Source of the DNA: Torymus aiolomorphi
Lineage: Eukaryota > Arthropoda > Insecta > Hymenoptera > Torymidae
NCBI GenBank assembly: GCA_036365515.1
Contig: CM070874.1
Location: 173,255,297-173,319,296 of the forward strand
Reading direction: 5' to 3'
Length of the DNA stretch: 64,000 nucleotides
Shown: one piece after another, positions 50,076 to 60,720 of the stretch
Position numbering within the stretch: position 1 is the stretch's first letter
Layout of the letters: the number at the start of each line of letters is the position of its first letter
Translations under genes and position numbers: made by a program
Notes under the pieces: generated by a model
The model's database searches: none
What the model saw: the letters and a program-made list of their open reading frames with translations, nothing else
What the model was told of the DNA's origin: nothing

Positions 50076-53000
50076 ACACGACCACATACCCGCCCCCAGC
50101 TCTCTCACCAGAGAGCGAGGATAACTCGGTCCAATCGTCTGGAGTGGAGAGCGAAGAAGTGCCCGTGATTCAACCGAATGAAGTCAACCAAGAAACTTGC
50201 TCGCGATGGTGGCTTCAAGTAGGTGTAGCCGGTTACAGGCTACGAGCACTCTTCGATACAGGAGCTTCCTGGACTGGGATGAATTCCATAGGCCTACAGC
50301 TCGCTACGGCCTGTGGAAAAGAGTTAATCCCAGCCAGCGGTCTAACGGCACGGGTGGCAAACGGGCAAAGTATAGCAGTGGTTGGCTATGTGTATCTGCC
50401 CATGGTCGTGGCTAGCGTATTCAAAGAAGTGCGCGTCGCAATAATGCCAGATCTAGACACGGAGTGCTACTTGGGGGTAAACTTCATTAAGAAGTTTAGC
50501 GCTGTCTTAGACCCCACAGATAACACGCTGCATCTCAAGGATGACGATGCAAGCGTAAAGTTAGAAGTAGCCGCCATAACCGCAAACAACACCGTGTCCG
50601 TATCAGCTGTAGGGTTGGCGGACCCAACAGAAGAACAGTGCAAAGAGGTAGAAGCTTTAGTAGCTCAGCTGATCGGTAACAGCCTGGCACCACTAGGGTG
50701 TACTTCGTGGATCGAGCATGCAATAGAGGTCGGATCTACAAGACCCATTAAACAGAAGTACTACCCTGTATCTCAGAAACTCGAGGAAGAGATGCACAAA
50801 CAGGTGGAGGAAATGCTAGTCGCGGGAATAATAGAACCCTCGACAAGTGGCTGGTCAAGTCCAGTGGTAATGGTACGCAAGTTCAACGGGAAGTTCCGTT
50901 TCTGCGTGGACTTCAGAAAAGTGAACGCAGCGTCAAGGCCAGACGCGTACCCGTTACCATACATGGAAAGTATCTTGCGCAAACTGCAGAAAGCGCGATA
51001 CATCTCCACGTTGGATTTAAGCAGTGCGTACCACCAGATACCACTTAGTCCGGAGTCCAAAGAGACTACGGCCTTCACCGTGCCAGGCAAAGGGCTTTTC
51101 CAATTTACGAGAATGCCCTACGGTCTTTCGTATGCCGGAGCGTCCTTCCGGAGGCTGATTGACAAAGTCATCGGCCCCGAACTCGAACCTTTTGCTTACT
51201 CGTATCTCGACGATATAATAATAGTCACAGAGACATTCGAGGAGCATAAAGAGGTTCTAAAAAGAGTTCTGGACAGGATACAGGACACGGGCCTCACAAT
51301 AAATCGTGAGAAGAGCGTCTTCTGTCCCGATGAGGTCCAATATCTCGGGGTCATAGTGAATAGAGATGGTTTCAAGCCAGACCCCGAGAAAATAAAGCCC
51401 ATTATGGAGTATCCGGTACCGAAAAACCTCCGTCAGCTGAGGTGCTTCTTAGGAATGGCCTCGTGGTATAGAAAGTTTTTATCGAATTTCGCCACAATTG
51501 CTGAACCACTGACCGAATTAACGAAAAAGGATCGGAAATATGAGTGGTCAACGGCACAAGCAGAGGCCTTCCAAAAGCTGAAAGCGCTAGTAGCTCTGCA
51601 CCGATTCTACACAGACCGGTATCTAACGCGCAGTTCGGGGTGCAAACTGACGCAAGCGATGCAGGTCTGGGAGCGGTGCTATACCTAATAATTGACGGCG
51701 ATGAAAGAGTCCTAGAGTTCGCTTCGATGCATTTTTTCCTCAGCTTTCCGATGGTGCTATTAGTTTCTCAAAATTGTTCAATTCTAAGTATTTCTTGAAC
51801 AATATCTCGAAAAAATTAAAAAACCCCTATGTAGAAAAAGGCTATATCCATGTAAAATTTCCTCCACTTTCGATCTAGCAGGTAAAAAAAAATATTAAAA
51901 ATATAGTTTTTGAGATATAACACGTTTTATGTTTTTTTGAGGTTAGAATTGAAAAATTTTGAGAAACTAATAGCACCATCAGAAAGCTGAGGAAAAAATA
52001 CATCGAAATCACTTGGGGATTATTTTTTTTAGATACATCTTAGCCCTTCAAACACAAGCTGAAAACAGCATGATTTCGCACTCGCGCGCCGCGCCCGGAG
52101 AGCTGACGTGAAACGCCTCATATAGAGGCCTACGAATTCAAGGTTATCACGGGCCATAGCAGCTTAAAGTGGCTCCGTGACCTCCAAAACCCGACCGGCA
52201 GGTTAGCTAGGTGGGCTTTGGAGCTGCAGAACCACAATTTCACGGTCGAACATCGAAAGGGCTCGTTGAACAATGTCCCAGATGCCCTTTCACGGATGTT
52301 CGAGGAAGAAGAGCCAGCGGTCGCTGCGTTAGAGCTCGAGCGCGATACAGACGACCACTGGTACCTCAAGATCGTGAAAGTAGTTCAACAGAAGCCGCGA
52401 GACTTCCCCACGCTCAAGCTGGCGGGGGGAAGACTGTACAAGTATAACCCGAATGAAGTCATAGACGAATCCTTCGGCGACGACGATGCATGGAAGTTAG
52501 CAGTCCCTCACGAAAAGCGACGCGAAGTACTGAGAGAATGCCATGACTTTCCAACTGCTGGGCACTTGGGCCGCGAGAAAGCTCTAGAGAGAGTAAGGCG
52601 GAAGTATTATTGGCCACACATGTCTCGAGATGTGGCCAGATACGTGAACCAGTGCCAAATTTGCCAGCAGTGCAAAGTCGAACAGCGCGCTCGAGCAGGA
52701 TTCATGGGACGTCGTATAACACAGCGTCCATGGCAAATCGTAGCCAGCGATATTATGGGACCCCTCCCTAAAACCAAGCATGGCCACGAATACAGTCTCA
52801 TCTTCCAGGACCTGTTCAGACGCTGGATCGAAGTAATTCCGATAAAAAGGGTAGATGGCAAATCGGTGATAAAAGGGCTCAACGAACGAGTATGTCTGCA
52901 GTTTGGAGTCCCCGAGGTGTTTCTCTCCGATAATGGGACTGAATTTAAGAATGCACCCTTAGAGGCATTCTTAAAGGAGAGAAACGTGCATCACACGTTT

Positions 53001-53666
53001 ACACCACCATATCACCCTCAAGCCAATCCCGTCGAGCGTGTGAGCTGAACGGTGAAGACCATGATCATGTCTTACGCTGAGGAGGATCACCGGTCCTGGG
53101 ATAAGCATCTGAACGAGCTGGCGTTCGCGTATAATACGGCAGAACACAGCTCTACCAAGATAAGTCCTGCCATGCTCATTTGCGGCCGACAGCCTGACCC
53201 ACCGAAGACACTAAGGCGGGAGGGAGACAGGTTAGCCGAAGAGCAAGGGCAGCAAGAGGCGATAAATAATTGGGTGGCGCGCATGGACATGCTCCGCGAA
53301 TTGCACGTTCGGGCGGCGGCCGACGCGCAAGCGGAGCAGGCGAGACAAGCCAAATATTATGACGCTCATCGTCGACCTCCAGAATTCTGTCTAGGCGATC
53401 GTGTATGGAGAGAGAATAAGGTACTATCCTCAGCAGCTGAGGGGATTTCTGCCAAATTAGCCCCGAAGTACGCGGGGCCCTACACGATTGTGAATATTCT
53501 AGGCGAAAACACCTATGAGATCCAAGGTGAGGATGGTCGAATGATCAGTCCCGTCCATGCGCAGCAACTCAAGCGATACGTCTCCGCAGAAGAGCCCAAG
53601 GACTACTTGGACAAAAGTAGTCAAGAGGTAGCCCAGTCGCTACCACCGAGGGACTCTTCAGCCTAA
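50076..53666 (+). pseudogene. pol: Pol of a Ty3/gypsy-like element: protease, RT, RNase H, integrase, broken
   Basis: The order protease-RT-RNase H-integrase identifies Ty3/gypsy. The protease has LFDTGAS (near 50252). The RT has PVVMVRKFNGKFRFCVDFRK, TLDLSSAYHQIPL and an intact YLDD box (near 51203). A frameshift lies near 51597, after which TDASDAGLGAVL marks RNase H. RNase H is interrupted by a hairpin insertion (about 51720-52112) and resumes at YEFKVITGHSSLKWL, where the expected TDH reads TGH. Integrase shows the His/Cys zinc motif (GHLG ... CQICQQC), SDIMGPLP, LSDNGTEF and NPVER as the D,D,E residues. A TGA at 53046-53048 interrupts it. A GPY-type segment (KYAGPYTI, near 53470) follows; there is no chromodomain. 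The element is inactive. Confidence 0.9.
51720..52112. mobile_element. Hairpin element inserted in RNase H
   Basis: Inverted arms (about 51721-51790 and 51945-52020) match through tttttcctcagctttc, ggtgctattagtttctca and gttcaattctaa. A tail of about 90 bp becomes GC-rich before the pol frame returns with HIEAYEF. The middle of RNase H (the conserved Glu helix) is missing from the flanks, so the insertion came with a deletion or replaced host sequence. Its ends resemble the internal repeats of the element at 55479-59139. Confidence 0.75.
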
Positions 53667-53672
53667 CGTAAC

Positions 53673-53927
53673 GTGCCAGCGGGCAACAGAGTTAGCCAGG
53701 GGAATGTACAGCCTCGGGCGACGGCTAAGAGGCGCGGTCCACCTCGTAAGACCGCGTTGTTAGTTATGCCAGGAAAGCGTGCGAGCGACGGCCGACCTAC
53801 GCGTGCGGTCGGTCCAACAGAGTCCAAGCGAGGCCCAGGGAGGCCAAAGGGCTCGAAGAAGAAGCCTGCACCTGCGGATGTCGGGCCAATTAGCCCACGT
53901 CGAACCCGATCGTCCAAAAAGCGCTAA
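53673..53927 (+). CDS. Small basic AT-hook protein downstream of pol
   Basis: The open frame follows the pol stop directly and in the same frame. The first ATG is at 53766, giving 53 codons; upstream initiation would need a non-ATG start or readthrough. It contains KRGPGRPKGSKKKP, a textbook AT-hook (GRP core flanked by basic residues), and ends in a basic SPRRTRSSKKR tail. AT-hooks bind the minor groove of AT-rich DNA, so it might tether a complex to AT-rich chromatin. It may be the C-terminal extension of pol, separated by the TAA at 53664-53666. There is no other evidence that it is expressed. Confidence 0.5.
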   Translation: MPAGNRVSQGNVQPRATAKRRGPPRKTALLVMPGKRASDGRPTRAVGPTESKRGPGRPKGSKKKPAPADVGPISPRRTRSSKKR

Positions 53928-54006
53928 CTGTGTCGTCCAGAAATTGCGCCGTCAGTGCTATCCCGTGTTCGTCCTTGTTTTCCGATCCTCAATTTTCCTG
54001 CAGAAT

Positions 54007-54957
54007 ATGCAGGGCCTGACTCCAGAAATAGCAGAAACGGCGAAGAAGGTGATTGCTGGATTAATCCAGTGCAACCCTGACCCCGACGTCATAGACTTCC
54101 TGGAGCAGGTAGTGGAGGGCATAGACGTGGTGACACTGACACCACCGCCAGTGGAAGAGCCCTCCACACTTGTAATAGAGGAGTTAGAGGCGCCGGAACC
54201 AAGAAGGGGACCTTCGGGACCAGCCGACGTAGGCGCTGGTCCGTCCCCGCTCCAGCGACCTCACCCTCCGAAGAAGCAGCGAGAGAAGAGCGGGGCTCGG
54301 CCGCAAGAAGAAGCACCAGGCGTGCCGATTGATGCTGGCCGAGTTCCCGAAGAGGAGGCGGCTCGAGCCCATCATTGTGCGCCGGAAGTTGACGCCGGCG
54401 CGGCTCGGGCCGGACAAGGAAAAGAAGGAGATGCTCCGACCCAGGCCCCAAAAGGAGCACCGACCGATGGAGTCGGTGCCTGGGTCCCGGTGGATCAGGC
54501 TCTAGAGGAGGCGCGGCGCTTCAGCAAGTCCTCGCGCGCTGCGGAGGACGCTGCCCTGGCCGCACTGGAGGATTTTCTCCAGTGCCACGGTGAGACCGGC
54601 GAGCGGCAAGCCGGCAAATGGGTCGGAATGGCCCAAGGCCGGCGAGAAGAGCTCGCGGCCGCCGCAGAGGCCAGGGCCACCAGGCTGCGCCACGCCGCCT
54701 TGCAGAAGGAGGAGGAGGCTCGTCTGGCACGTGCGCAGGAGCGCATGGAAGAGTCCAGGCGAGCCAGGGAAAAGGCGGAGGAGACGGCTTGTCGGGTCAA
54801 AGAAGAGGCCCAGCGTCGTCTCCTACGCGAAGTGGAGCGCCTCCAAAGGGCGCTCGGAGAAGAACAGGCGGTCCGGGAGGCGCTAAATGCACAGGCGCTT
54901 CCCCGGTGCTTCATGTGTGGCAAGCTTGGGGTAAAAAAAAAGAAGTCGAAGCACTGA
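54007..54957 (+). CDS. Intact coiled-coil ORF downstream of pol (ORF3), unknown function
   Basis: ATG at 54007 opens 316 codons without interruption, the longest undamaged frame in the window. The first 45 residues form an acidic helical segment (ETAKKVIAGLIQ, VIDFLEQVVEGID). Residues about 60-150 are Pro/Gly/Ala-rich and disordered. Residues about 165-300 are Glu/Ala/Arg-rich with strong heptad character, including LQKEEEARLARAQERMEES, and would form a long coiled coil. The end reads CFMCGKLGVKKKKSKH, one Cys-x2-Cys pair before a basic tail. No signal peptide or membrane segment is present, so it is not an envelope protein. High GC and codon composition match the gag-pol of the same element, so it probably belongs to it. 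It could be a nucleocapsid-like or structural accessory protein. I do not recognise the family. Confidence 0.6.
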   Translation: MQGLTPEIAETAKKVIAGLIQCNPDPDVIDFLEQVVEGIDVVTLTPPPVEEPSTLVIEELEAPEPRRGPSGPADVGAGPSPLQRPHPPKKQREKSGARPQEEAPGVPIDAGRVPEEEAARAHHCAPEVDAGAARAGQGKEGDAPTQAPKGAPTDGVGAWVPVDQALEEARRFSKSSRAAEDAALAALEDFLQCHGETGERQAGKWVGMAQGRREELAAAAEARATRLRHAALQKEEEARLARAQERMEESRRAREKAEETACRVKEEAQRRLLREVERLQRALGEEQAVREALNAQALPRCFMCGKLGVKKKKSKH

Positions 54958-55478
54958 CCCAACCAAGCTCGCCACAAGGGGCGCCGGACTTTCTCCCGGG
55001 CCAATTGAAGAGGGGCGAAGCCCCGAAGAGGCCCCTTTGTTTTTTTTTTTGTTTTCATTTTTTTTAATAATAATAAAAAAAAAAGATAATGGGTGACTCC
55101 GCTTCTTATACTTCCCTTGTGCCAAATTCTTTCCCGAAAGGCTCCACCGAATTAACCTTATTTTTAGGTACGACGACGGCCATCGATGGCAGAGCTGCTC
55201 GCGGTCCCCTAAGCAGCGTCTGGCGGGGAGGTGTAACGCTTGCGCGAGTTAGGTAAGTCGAAATTCGAATTACCCGCGCCGAGCAGGCATGCTCACTGGG
55301 GGCGCGAGCGCGCGAGATTAGAACGGTCTCGCGACGCGTAATATGCCCGTCGCGTACCCGCGAAGCTGCTACGGTTTTATGCGAGTCACAGCAGCCATCT
55401 TCGTGTCTGCCATCGCGCCGTGAGCATCTCTTCAGCGTGTCTCTCTAAAAGTTATTGAGTTCGCGTCGTATAGTGTTA
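54958..55478 (+). other. 3' end of the gypsy-like element and candidate 3' LTR start
   Basis: After ORF3 comes a short palindrome (ggggcgaagcccc near 55013), a T-run, AATAATAATAAAA-type sequence that could serve for polyadenylation, and a purine run (about 55074-55092) followed by tgactccgc. A purine run directly before TG is what a polypurine tract and LTR start look like. I could not match it to a 5' LTR. 55140-55478 is GC- and CpG-rich and non-coding, and is cut at 55479 by the next element. Confidence 0.4.
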
Positions 55479-58400
55479 TATATGGGAGCGTCCGCCAGAA
55501 ACCAGCCAGTGGGCGCGCGGGACGCAATTTTCATGCAAAACACGCTCTGATCAACTCGCTCGTAATGTTATTCTGAGTCTCTCAGAAAGAAACAAAAGAT
55601 ATATATCGATAGATTTTTTCCTGCTCTTTCCAATGGTGCTATTGTTTTTACTCCGAAACTTTTTCTTCTGGTCGAAAATTCAAGTTGAAAGTTCAGAAAC
55701 ATTTTTCTCAAAGTATATCATGTTTTTTTTTTCAAAATGCATAGGACCATTCGAAAGTACAAGTCTTAAGCTACAAAACCCTAAATTTTCAAATTGGAGA
55801 AATGAAGGGCTCAAAAGTAACAAGATTGAAAAGACAGCGGTGAGTGGCCGCGCGTGCTCTTCGCGCTGCGCTCGGACGCGCCGCACGCTCGGGTTTGGTA
55901 TAATGAACTCGTAATCGTATTTCGAGTCTCTCCGAAAAAAACAAAAGACATATATCGATAGATTTTTTCCTGCTCTTTCCAATGGTGCTATTCTTTTAAC
56001 TCCCAAACACTTTCTTCTGGTCGGAAATTCGAGTGCAAAGTTCAGAACCATTTTTCTTAAAGTATAACATGTTGTTCTTCAAAATGCATAGCACCATTCG
56101 AAAGTAAAATTTATAAGATACAAAACCCTACATTTTCAAGTTGGAGAAACGTAGAGCTCAAAAGTAATAAGATTGAAGAGACAGTTGCGAGCGGCCGCGT
56201 GAAATCTGTTCTGCTCTTGGACGCGCCTCTGTATGCGTATATATCTATTATACTTGAATCGTTGCATAATTTTCACTTGTTATCATTTCTGCCACTAGAG
56301 GGACCACAGAGTCGTTTCCAATACTTAAAAAAGCACCTTGGAAGGTATTTATCATCCACTGAAAATGTTTTCTTTCTCAATATTTATTATTTTCATAATA
56401 AAAAAAATCTTCAAAATGTCAAAGATTTTCAATCGCTGTTGTAACCCTTTTGATGAAGTAAAGCATTCATCTAAACTGAGATTTGTTCCTGAAAAAATGA
56501 AAGCTCGTTTTCCGAACTTACAAGATAAAGATAAAATATGTGATTCTTGTCGATTAAAATTTGATGCGAAAATTGAGGAAGAAAATGTAGTATCAATGGA
56601 AGAATCTAGAGAAATTATTTCTAATTTACAAAAATTGTTTAACGACGATAATTTGTCGAAAAATGAAAAAATGTTGCTTTTAAAATTACTCCCAAAAAAC
56701 TGGATTTCTCGTAAAGTTGCTAATTTTTCTAATTCATCCCGTTGGCTTGTAACAAAATGTTTGTCAGATAGTCAATCCCTTTTAGTTGATAGAAGGGGAA
56801 ACCGAAAAATATCATGTGATACTGTAAACGAAGTAAAACTTTTCTATCAGAATGACAATAATAGTAGAATCATGCCAGGTTATAAAGATAATAAGTGTAT
56901 ACGTAATGATGATGGCATAAAGACCTATGTTCAGAAACGACTTGTTTTGTACAATCTTAGAGAGTTATATTTAAAGTATAAACAACAGTATCCCGAATCA
57001 AAAATAGGATTCACTAAATTTGCCGAACGCCGCCCTAAATATTGTGTTTTAGCTGGTGCTAGTGGTACGCATTCAGTGTGTGTGTGCATTTATCATCAAA
57101 ACGTCAAACTCCTCTTAGCTGGTTTAAGAAATTCAGGAGTTTCTTTTGATAAAATGGATACTTACAAAGATTGTGTAGCTGAAATAGTTTGTAAAACACC
57201 AACAGCGAAATTTTACTTAAATATGTGTCAAAATTGTCCTGGTATTGAACCTCTAAAAACGGAACTTGAACTATTTCTTGAAAGGTCTGGGGTTAATGAA
57301 ATAAAATTTCAAATGTGGAAAACTACTATAGATCAACATTGCAAACTGAAATTGTTTCTAGTTCTTTATTTACTGATATCTGTTTTCCTCTTTTACATAA
57401 ACTCAAAAATCATTCTTTCATTTCCAAACAGCAGTCATCTTATTTTCAAATCTTACGAGAATCCTTAAGCAAAGGAGAATTTTTAATTTCCCTAGATTTT
57501 TCGGAAAACTATGCGTTCATTGCACAAGATGCGGCACAATCATTCCACTATAATAATAATCAATGTAGTTTGGCAACAATAGTTATTTACTAGAAAGGTT
57601 CAGATTCTAAAATTGAACACAAAAGTATGGCGGTTTTTTCAGACAACTTAATTCATGATACTGTGGCAGTTTACCTAATTCAAGAAATTATAATCGATTA
57701 CCTTAAAAAATCTTTTGATTTCGTTAAAAAAATCCTTTACTTTACTGATGGAGCTGCACAACATTTTAAAAATAAACATAATTTTCAGAATCTTTTTCAT
57801 CATTATGAAGATTTTTCCGTTGAAGCTGAATGGCACTTTCATGCGACTGCTCTCGGAAAAAATGCATGAGATGGAACCGGTGCTTCTATAAAAAGTAATG
57901 CTAGGCGAGCAAGTTTGCGGTAAGTATCCGATAATTATATATTGACGCCGCAAGATCTTTACCATTGGGCGACTAAATACTTTGAAAATATTTTGTGCTT
58001 TTTTTCATCAAAAGATGAATATGCTAAGGCTACAGATAAATTAAGACAATGGCTAGATTCAGCGAAAACAGTGCCTGGAACTCAATCGTTTCACTGTATT
58101 AGATTATTAGCTAACACTAAAAAGTTAGAACTAAAACGATTTTCAACATCCAAAGATTCTCAATTATATCCACCAGTTAAAAAAGCCGAACCCTCTAAAA
58201 CTCGAATTAAGAAAAACATGAGTATCGTGAAAAGACCAATAAAAATAATCGCAAATAAAAATAAAAGAATTAAGGTTTAAATAAAAAATTAATATATTTA
58301 AAACGTAATATATGATGCACTGATAAAGCATTGTGTAATGCTTTTAATAGAAAACAACGAAAATATGCACTACGTTTATAAAAGCACACTCGGGTCCACT

Positions 58401-59139
58401 GGTCCACTGCAAAAAGTTTACGCAGCCGCTCGCCGCTGTCTTTTTAATCTTATTACTTTTGAGCTCTACGTTTCTCCAACTTTAAAATGTAGGGGTTTGT
58501 AGCTTATAACTTGTACTTTCGAATGGTGCTATGCATTTTGAAGAACAACATGTTATACTTTAAGAAAAATGGTTCTGAACTTTCCACTCAAATTTCCGAC
58601 CAGAAGAAAGTGTTTGGGAGTAAAAAGAATAGCACCATTGGAAAGAGCAGGAAAAAATCTATCGATATATGTCTTTTGTTTTTTTCTGAGCGACTCAAAC
58701 TACGATTACGAGCTCATTATACCAAGCCCGAGCGTGCGGCGCGTCCGAGCGCAGCGCGAAGAGCACGCGCGGCCACTCACCGCTGTCTTTTTAATCTTGT
58801 TACTTTGAGCCCTTCATTTCTCCAATTTGAAAATTTAGGGTTTTGTAGCTTAAGACTTGTCCTTTCGAATGGTCATATGCATTTTGAAAAAAAAACATGA
58901 TATACTTTGAGAAAAATGTCTCTGAACTTTCAACTTGAATTTTCGACCAGAAGAAAAAGTTTCGCAGTAAAAACAGTAGCACCATTGGAAAGAGCAGGAA
59001 AAAATCTATCGATATATATCTTTTGTTTTTTTCTGAGAGACTCAGAATACGATTACGAGCGAGTTGAACAGAGCGTGTTTTGCATGAAAAATGCGTCCCG
59101 CGCGCCCGCTGGCTGGTTGCTGGTGGACGCTCCCATATA
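55479..59139 (+). mobile_element. 3.66-kb DNA-transposon-like element with about 720-bp inverted repeats
   Basis: The left end reads tatatgggagcgtcc and the right end ggacgctcccatata. The inverted arms run 55479-56200 and about 58419-59139. Each arm contains two tandem copies of a unit of about 350 bp (left: about 55566-55918 and 55919-56200). Units contain atatatcgatagatttttt, cctgctctttccaatggtgc and aaaatgcata.gaccattcg, so each unit is itself partly palindromic. Inside lies one gene on the plus strand. TA at both junctions would fit a TA duplication. Arm copies differ by scattered substitutions, and the gene is dead. Confidence 0.8.
56416..58280 (+). pseudogene. Possible DDE-type transposase with N-terminal zinc ribbon, broken
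   Basis: ATG at 56416 starts MSKIFNRCCNPF, followed by KICDSCRLKF; the CC...C-x2-C spacing suggests a zinc-binding head (about residues 8-50). The frame is open to 57468, but homologous text moves to the next frame near 57335 (YRSTLQTEIVSS). It continues through ISLDFSENY (near 57495), AVFSDNLIHDTVAVYL, YFTDGAAQHFKN (near 57745), EAEWHFHATALGKNA (near 57830) and GTGASIKSNARRASL. Stops lie at 57591, 57867 and near 57920 in the same frame, which is then open to TAA at 58278. Aspartates in LDFSEN and FTDGA and the DGTG segment are candidate catalytic residues by position only. I recall similar proteins in many arthropod and cnidarian genomes but cannot name the superfamily. Its position between long inverted repeats supports a transposase role. 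Confidence 0.6.
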
Positions 59140-59965
59140 GCTTTACACCGTGTAGAGTGGAGGCGCCGACTAGCGAGCGAGCGAAAGGAAGAGAGAGAGA
59201 GCGATACCGAGTCGCGTGTGCCACGAGCAGAACGAGACTGCGAGCGAGGAGCCGGCAGCCAGCCCGCCTGCCGACCCAATACAGCGAGCAAGAGAGAAAG
59301 AGAGAGAAAGAGAGCGCAACTGCTGTGCGAGCGACAGGGGGTGAGAGAGAGTCGAGTGCACCGGCTGTTCCTTCCTAACGTAAGTTTTCTACTCTCCTCG
59401 CGGGTTTATTGTAAAGGCTCGCACGAAAATCGCCCCGTGCAAGCTTTCTGTGCCGTGTACGTGCGGGTGTGTGTCAGCCCGCCTTACTAACACCGCGCGC
59501 GATATTAGCAACTTCGCCGCGCGCCGTATTGTTCGCGCGTTTGAATATTAACGGTCGCGCGCGAACTAACTCATTGTTCTAATCAGCACGTGCGTTGTGC
59601 TTGTAATTATTAGAGATTTGAATATACTGTGATATCAAGTTACTCGTCGCGTTGTTCATTACAACCTGTCCTTCTCCAGGATACCGCCGCCTCCGCGGGA
59701 AAACGACTCCGCCGGTCGTTTTCATATCTGAGCGTAGCGGCTGCGCGCTTTACTCTTCGAGCGCGCGCTTTTCACTCAGCGATCCAATTAGTTGGAAAAC
59801 GAAGTTCGCGTGCGATCTTCGCGTTGTTTTCGGGATTCCAGGAGCAGATCCCCGGGCAAGTCATTTTAGTCTGACACCCGCGGTACCGTGTTCTAGGGCA
59901 TCGCTGGCCTGTGGCTTGTTGGGATTTTCCCCCACTAGCCATCCCACTACAGGTTTTTAAAGAAA
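59140..59965. other. GC- and CpG-rich non-coding DNA, possibly the rest of an LTR
   Basis: Composition matches 55140-55478 and contrasts with the AT-rich neighbours, including gagagaga and gcgagcg runs (59160-59360). It ends cccactaca near 59952. Reading across the transposon, 55092-55478 plus this stretch could be one LTR-like sequence starting tg and ending ca, split by insertion at 55479. I have no second LTR to prove it. ORFs here (for example 59080-59490) are composition artefacts. Confidence 0.4.
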
Positions 59966-59989
59966 TGAAACACCATTTATTTTTGAAAC

Positions 59990-60026
59990 GACATTTCGGA
60001 CACTTTTTTCTGTGTCCCTCTTCAGG
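59990..60026 (-). ncRNA. Hammerhead-like core, minus strand copy
   Basis: On the minus strand the text reads CTGAAGA, a helix pairing GGACAC with GTGTCC across an A-rich loop, then GAAATGTC. The CUGANGA string is complete. Helix I pairing outside the core is weak, so function is doubtful. Confidence 0.45.
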
Positions 60027-60120
60027 TAATTTTGTTACTAAGTCATGTAAGCGTACTTGCGGGAGACAATCCGCTTCGTCAATTAAGGGGATTAAGCGGA
60101 TTGACTTAGTAACAAAATTA

Positions 60121-60160
60121 CCTGAAAAGGGACACAGAAAAAAGTGTCCGAAACGTCGTT
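60121..60160 (+). ncRNA. Hammerhead-like core, plus strand copy, altered
   Basis: The plus-strand copy reads CTGAAAA where CUGANGA is expected (G to A at an invariant position), followed by the same GGACAC/GTGTCC helix and GAAACGTC. The altered core should not cleave. Confidence 0.45.
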
Positions 60161-60178
60161 TGAAAAATAAATGGTGTA

Positions 60179-60720
60179 AAAAAGCCTGGTAGAAAATTGG
60201 CCATCAGAGACGAAATTCAGACAAAAAAAATCATACCTATTATTTTATTCATATTTTATACATAATTTAAAGTTAATACTTTTTAATCTTCATAAATTAA
60301 TTTAACTATAATTATGTCATGCATTGTTGCAAAAATTATAAATTTTGTTTATTATTAAAACTTAATTAAAGAAATAAGCAAATTAAGTTTGAGGTAGCCA
60401 CGGGCCAATGAATTGGCAGCGGTTTTTTTATTTTGCTCTAATTCGTGCGTAAATTGCAACCGATTGTTGTATGTGTTAAAAATCTTAATAACTAAATCAA
60501 TATGATTTTTAAACATATGTTAAAAATACTTTCTCGACACACTCAAAAACGTTGAATTCAGTTTACAAAATTCTGAATTACCAATTACTAAACAATCAGA
60601 AATAAGAGAAAAAATCATTTGAAATCTAAAACTGGGTCTTCATAAGCAAACACATCGGGACATTTATGTTAGAAATACAAAACTTAAGTTAACAAAGGCC
60701 AAAACTTTCATCAAAAAAAT
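60179..60720. other. AT-rich, decayed 5' part of the Penelope-like element
   Basis: No open frame survives. By position it should encode the N-terminal part of the polyprotein. Confidence 0.4.

Larger units (their letters stand above)
59971..60178. repeat. Inverted terminal repeat of a second Penelope-like element
   Basis: Arms at 59971-60045 and 60104-60178 match through caccatttatttttgaaacg, ggacacttttttctgtgtcc and ggtaattttgttactaagtc. Between them an inner hairpin pairs caatccgctt with aagcggattg (60068-60103). The inverted-repeat layout followed by a Penelope-type RT mirrors the element at 8488. Confidence 0.75.

Noticed and set aside
53673..54957. Envelope gene for the gypsy-like element
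   Set aside because: Neither ORF has a signal peptide, transmembrane segment or furin-type site; one is an AT-hook and the other a soluble coiled coil.
54089..55125. Several minus-strand Arg/Leu/Ser-rich ORFs
   Set aside because: They are antisense shadows of the GC-rich coiled-coil ORF.
56199..56444. Short ORF at the left inner edge of the TIR element
   Set aside because: It overlaps the real transposase-like start at 56416 in another frame and spans the arm boundary.
59080..59874. Arg-rich ORFs between the transposon and the second Penelope-like element
   Set aside because: They follow from CpG- and GA-rich composition, overlap in several frames and have no recognisable domain.
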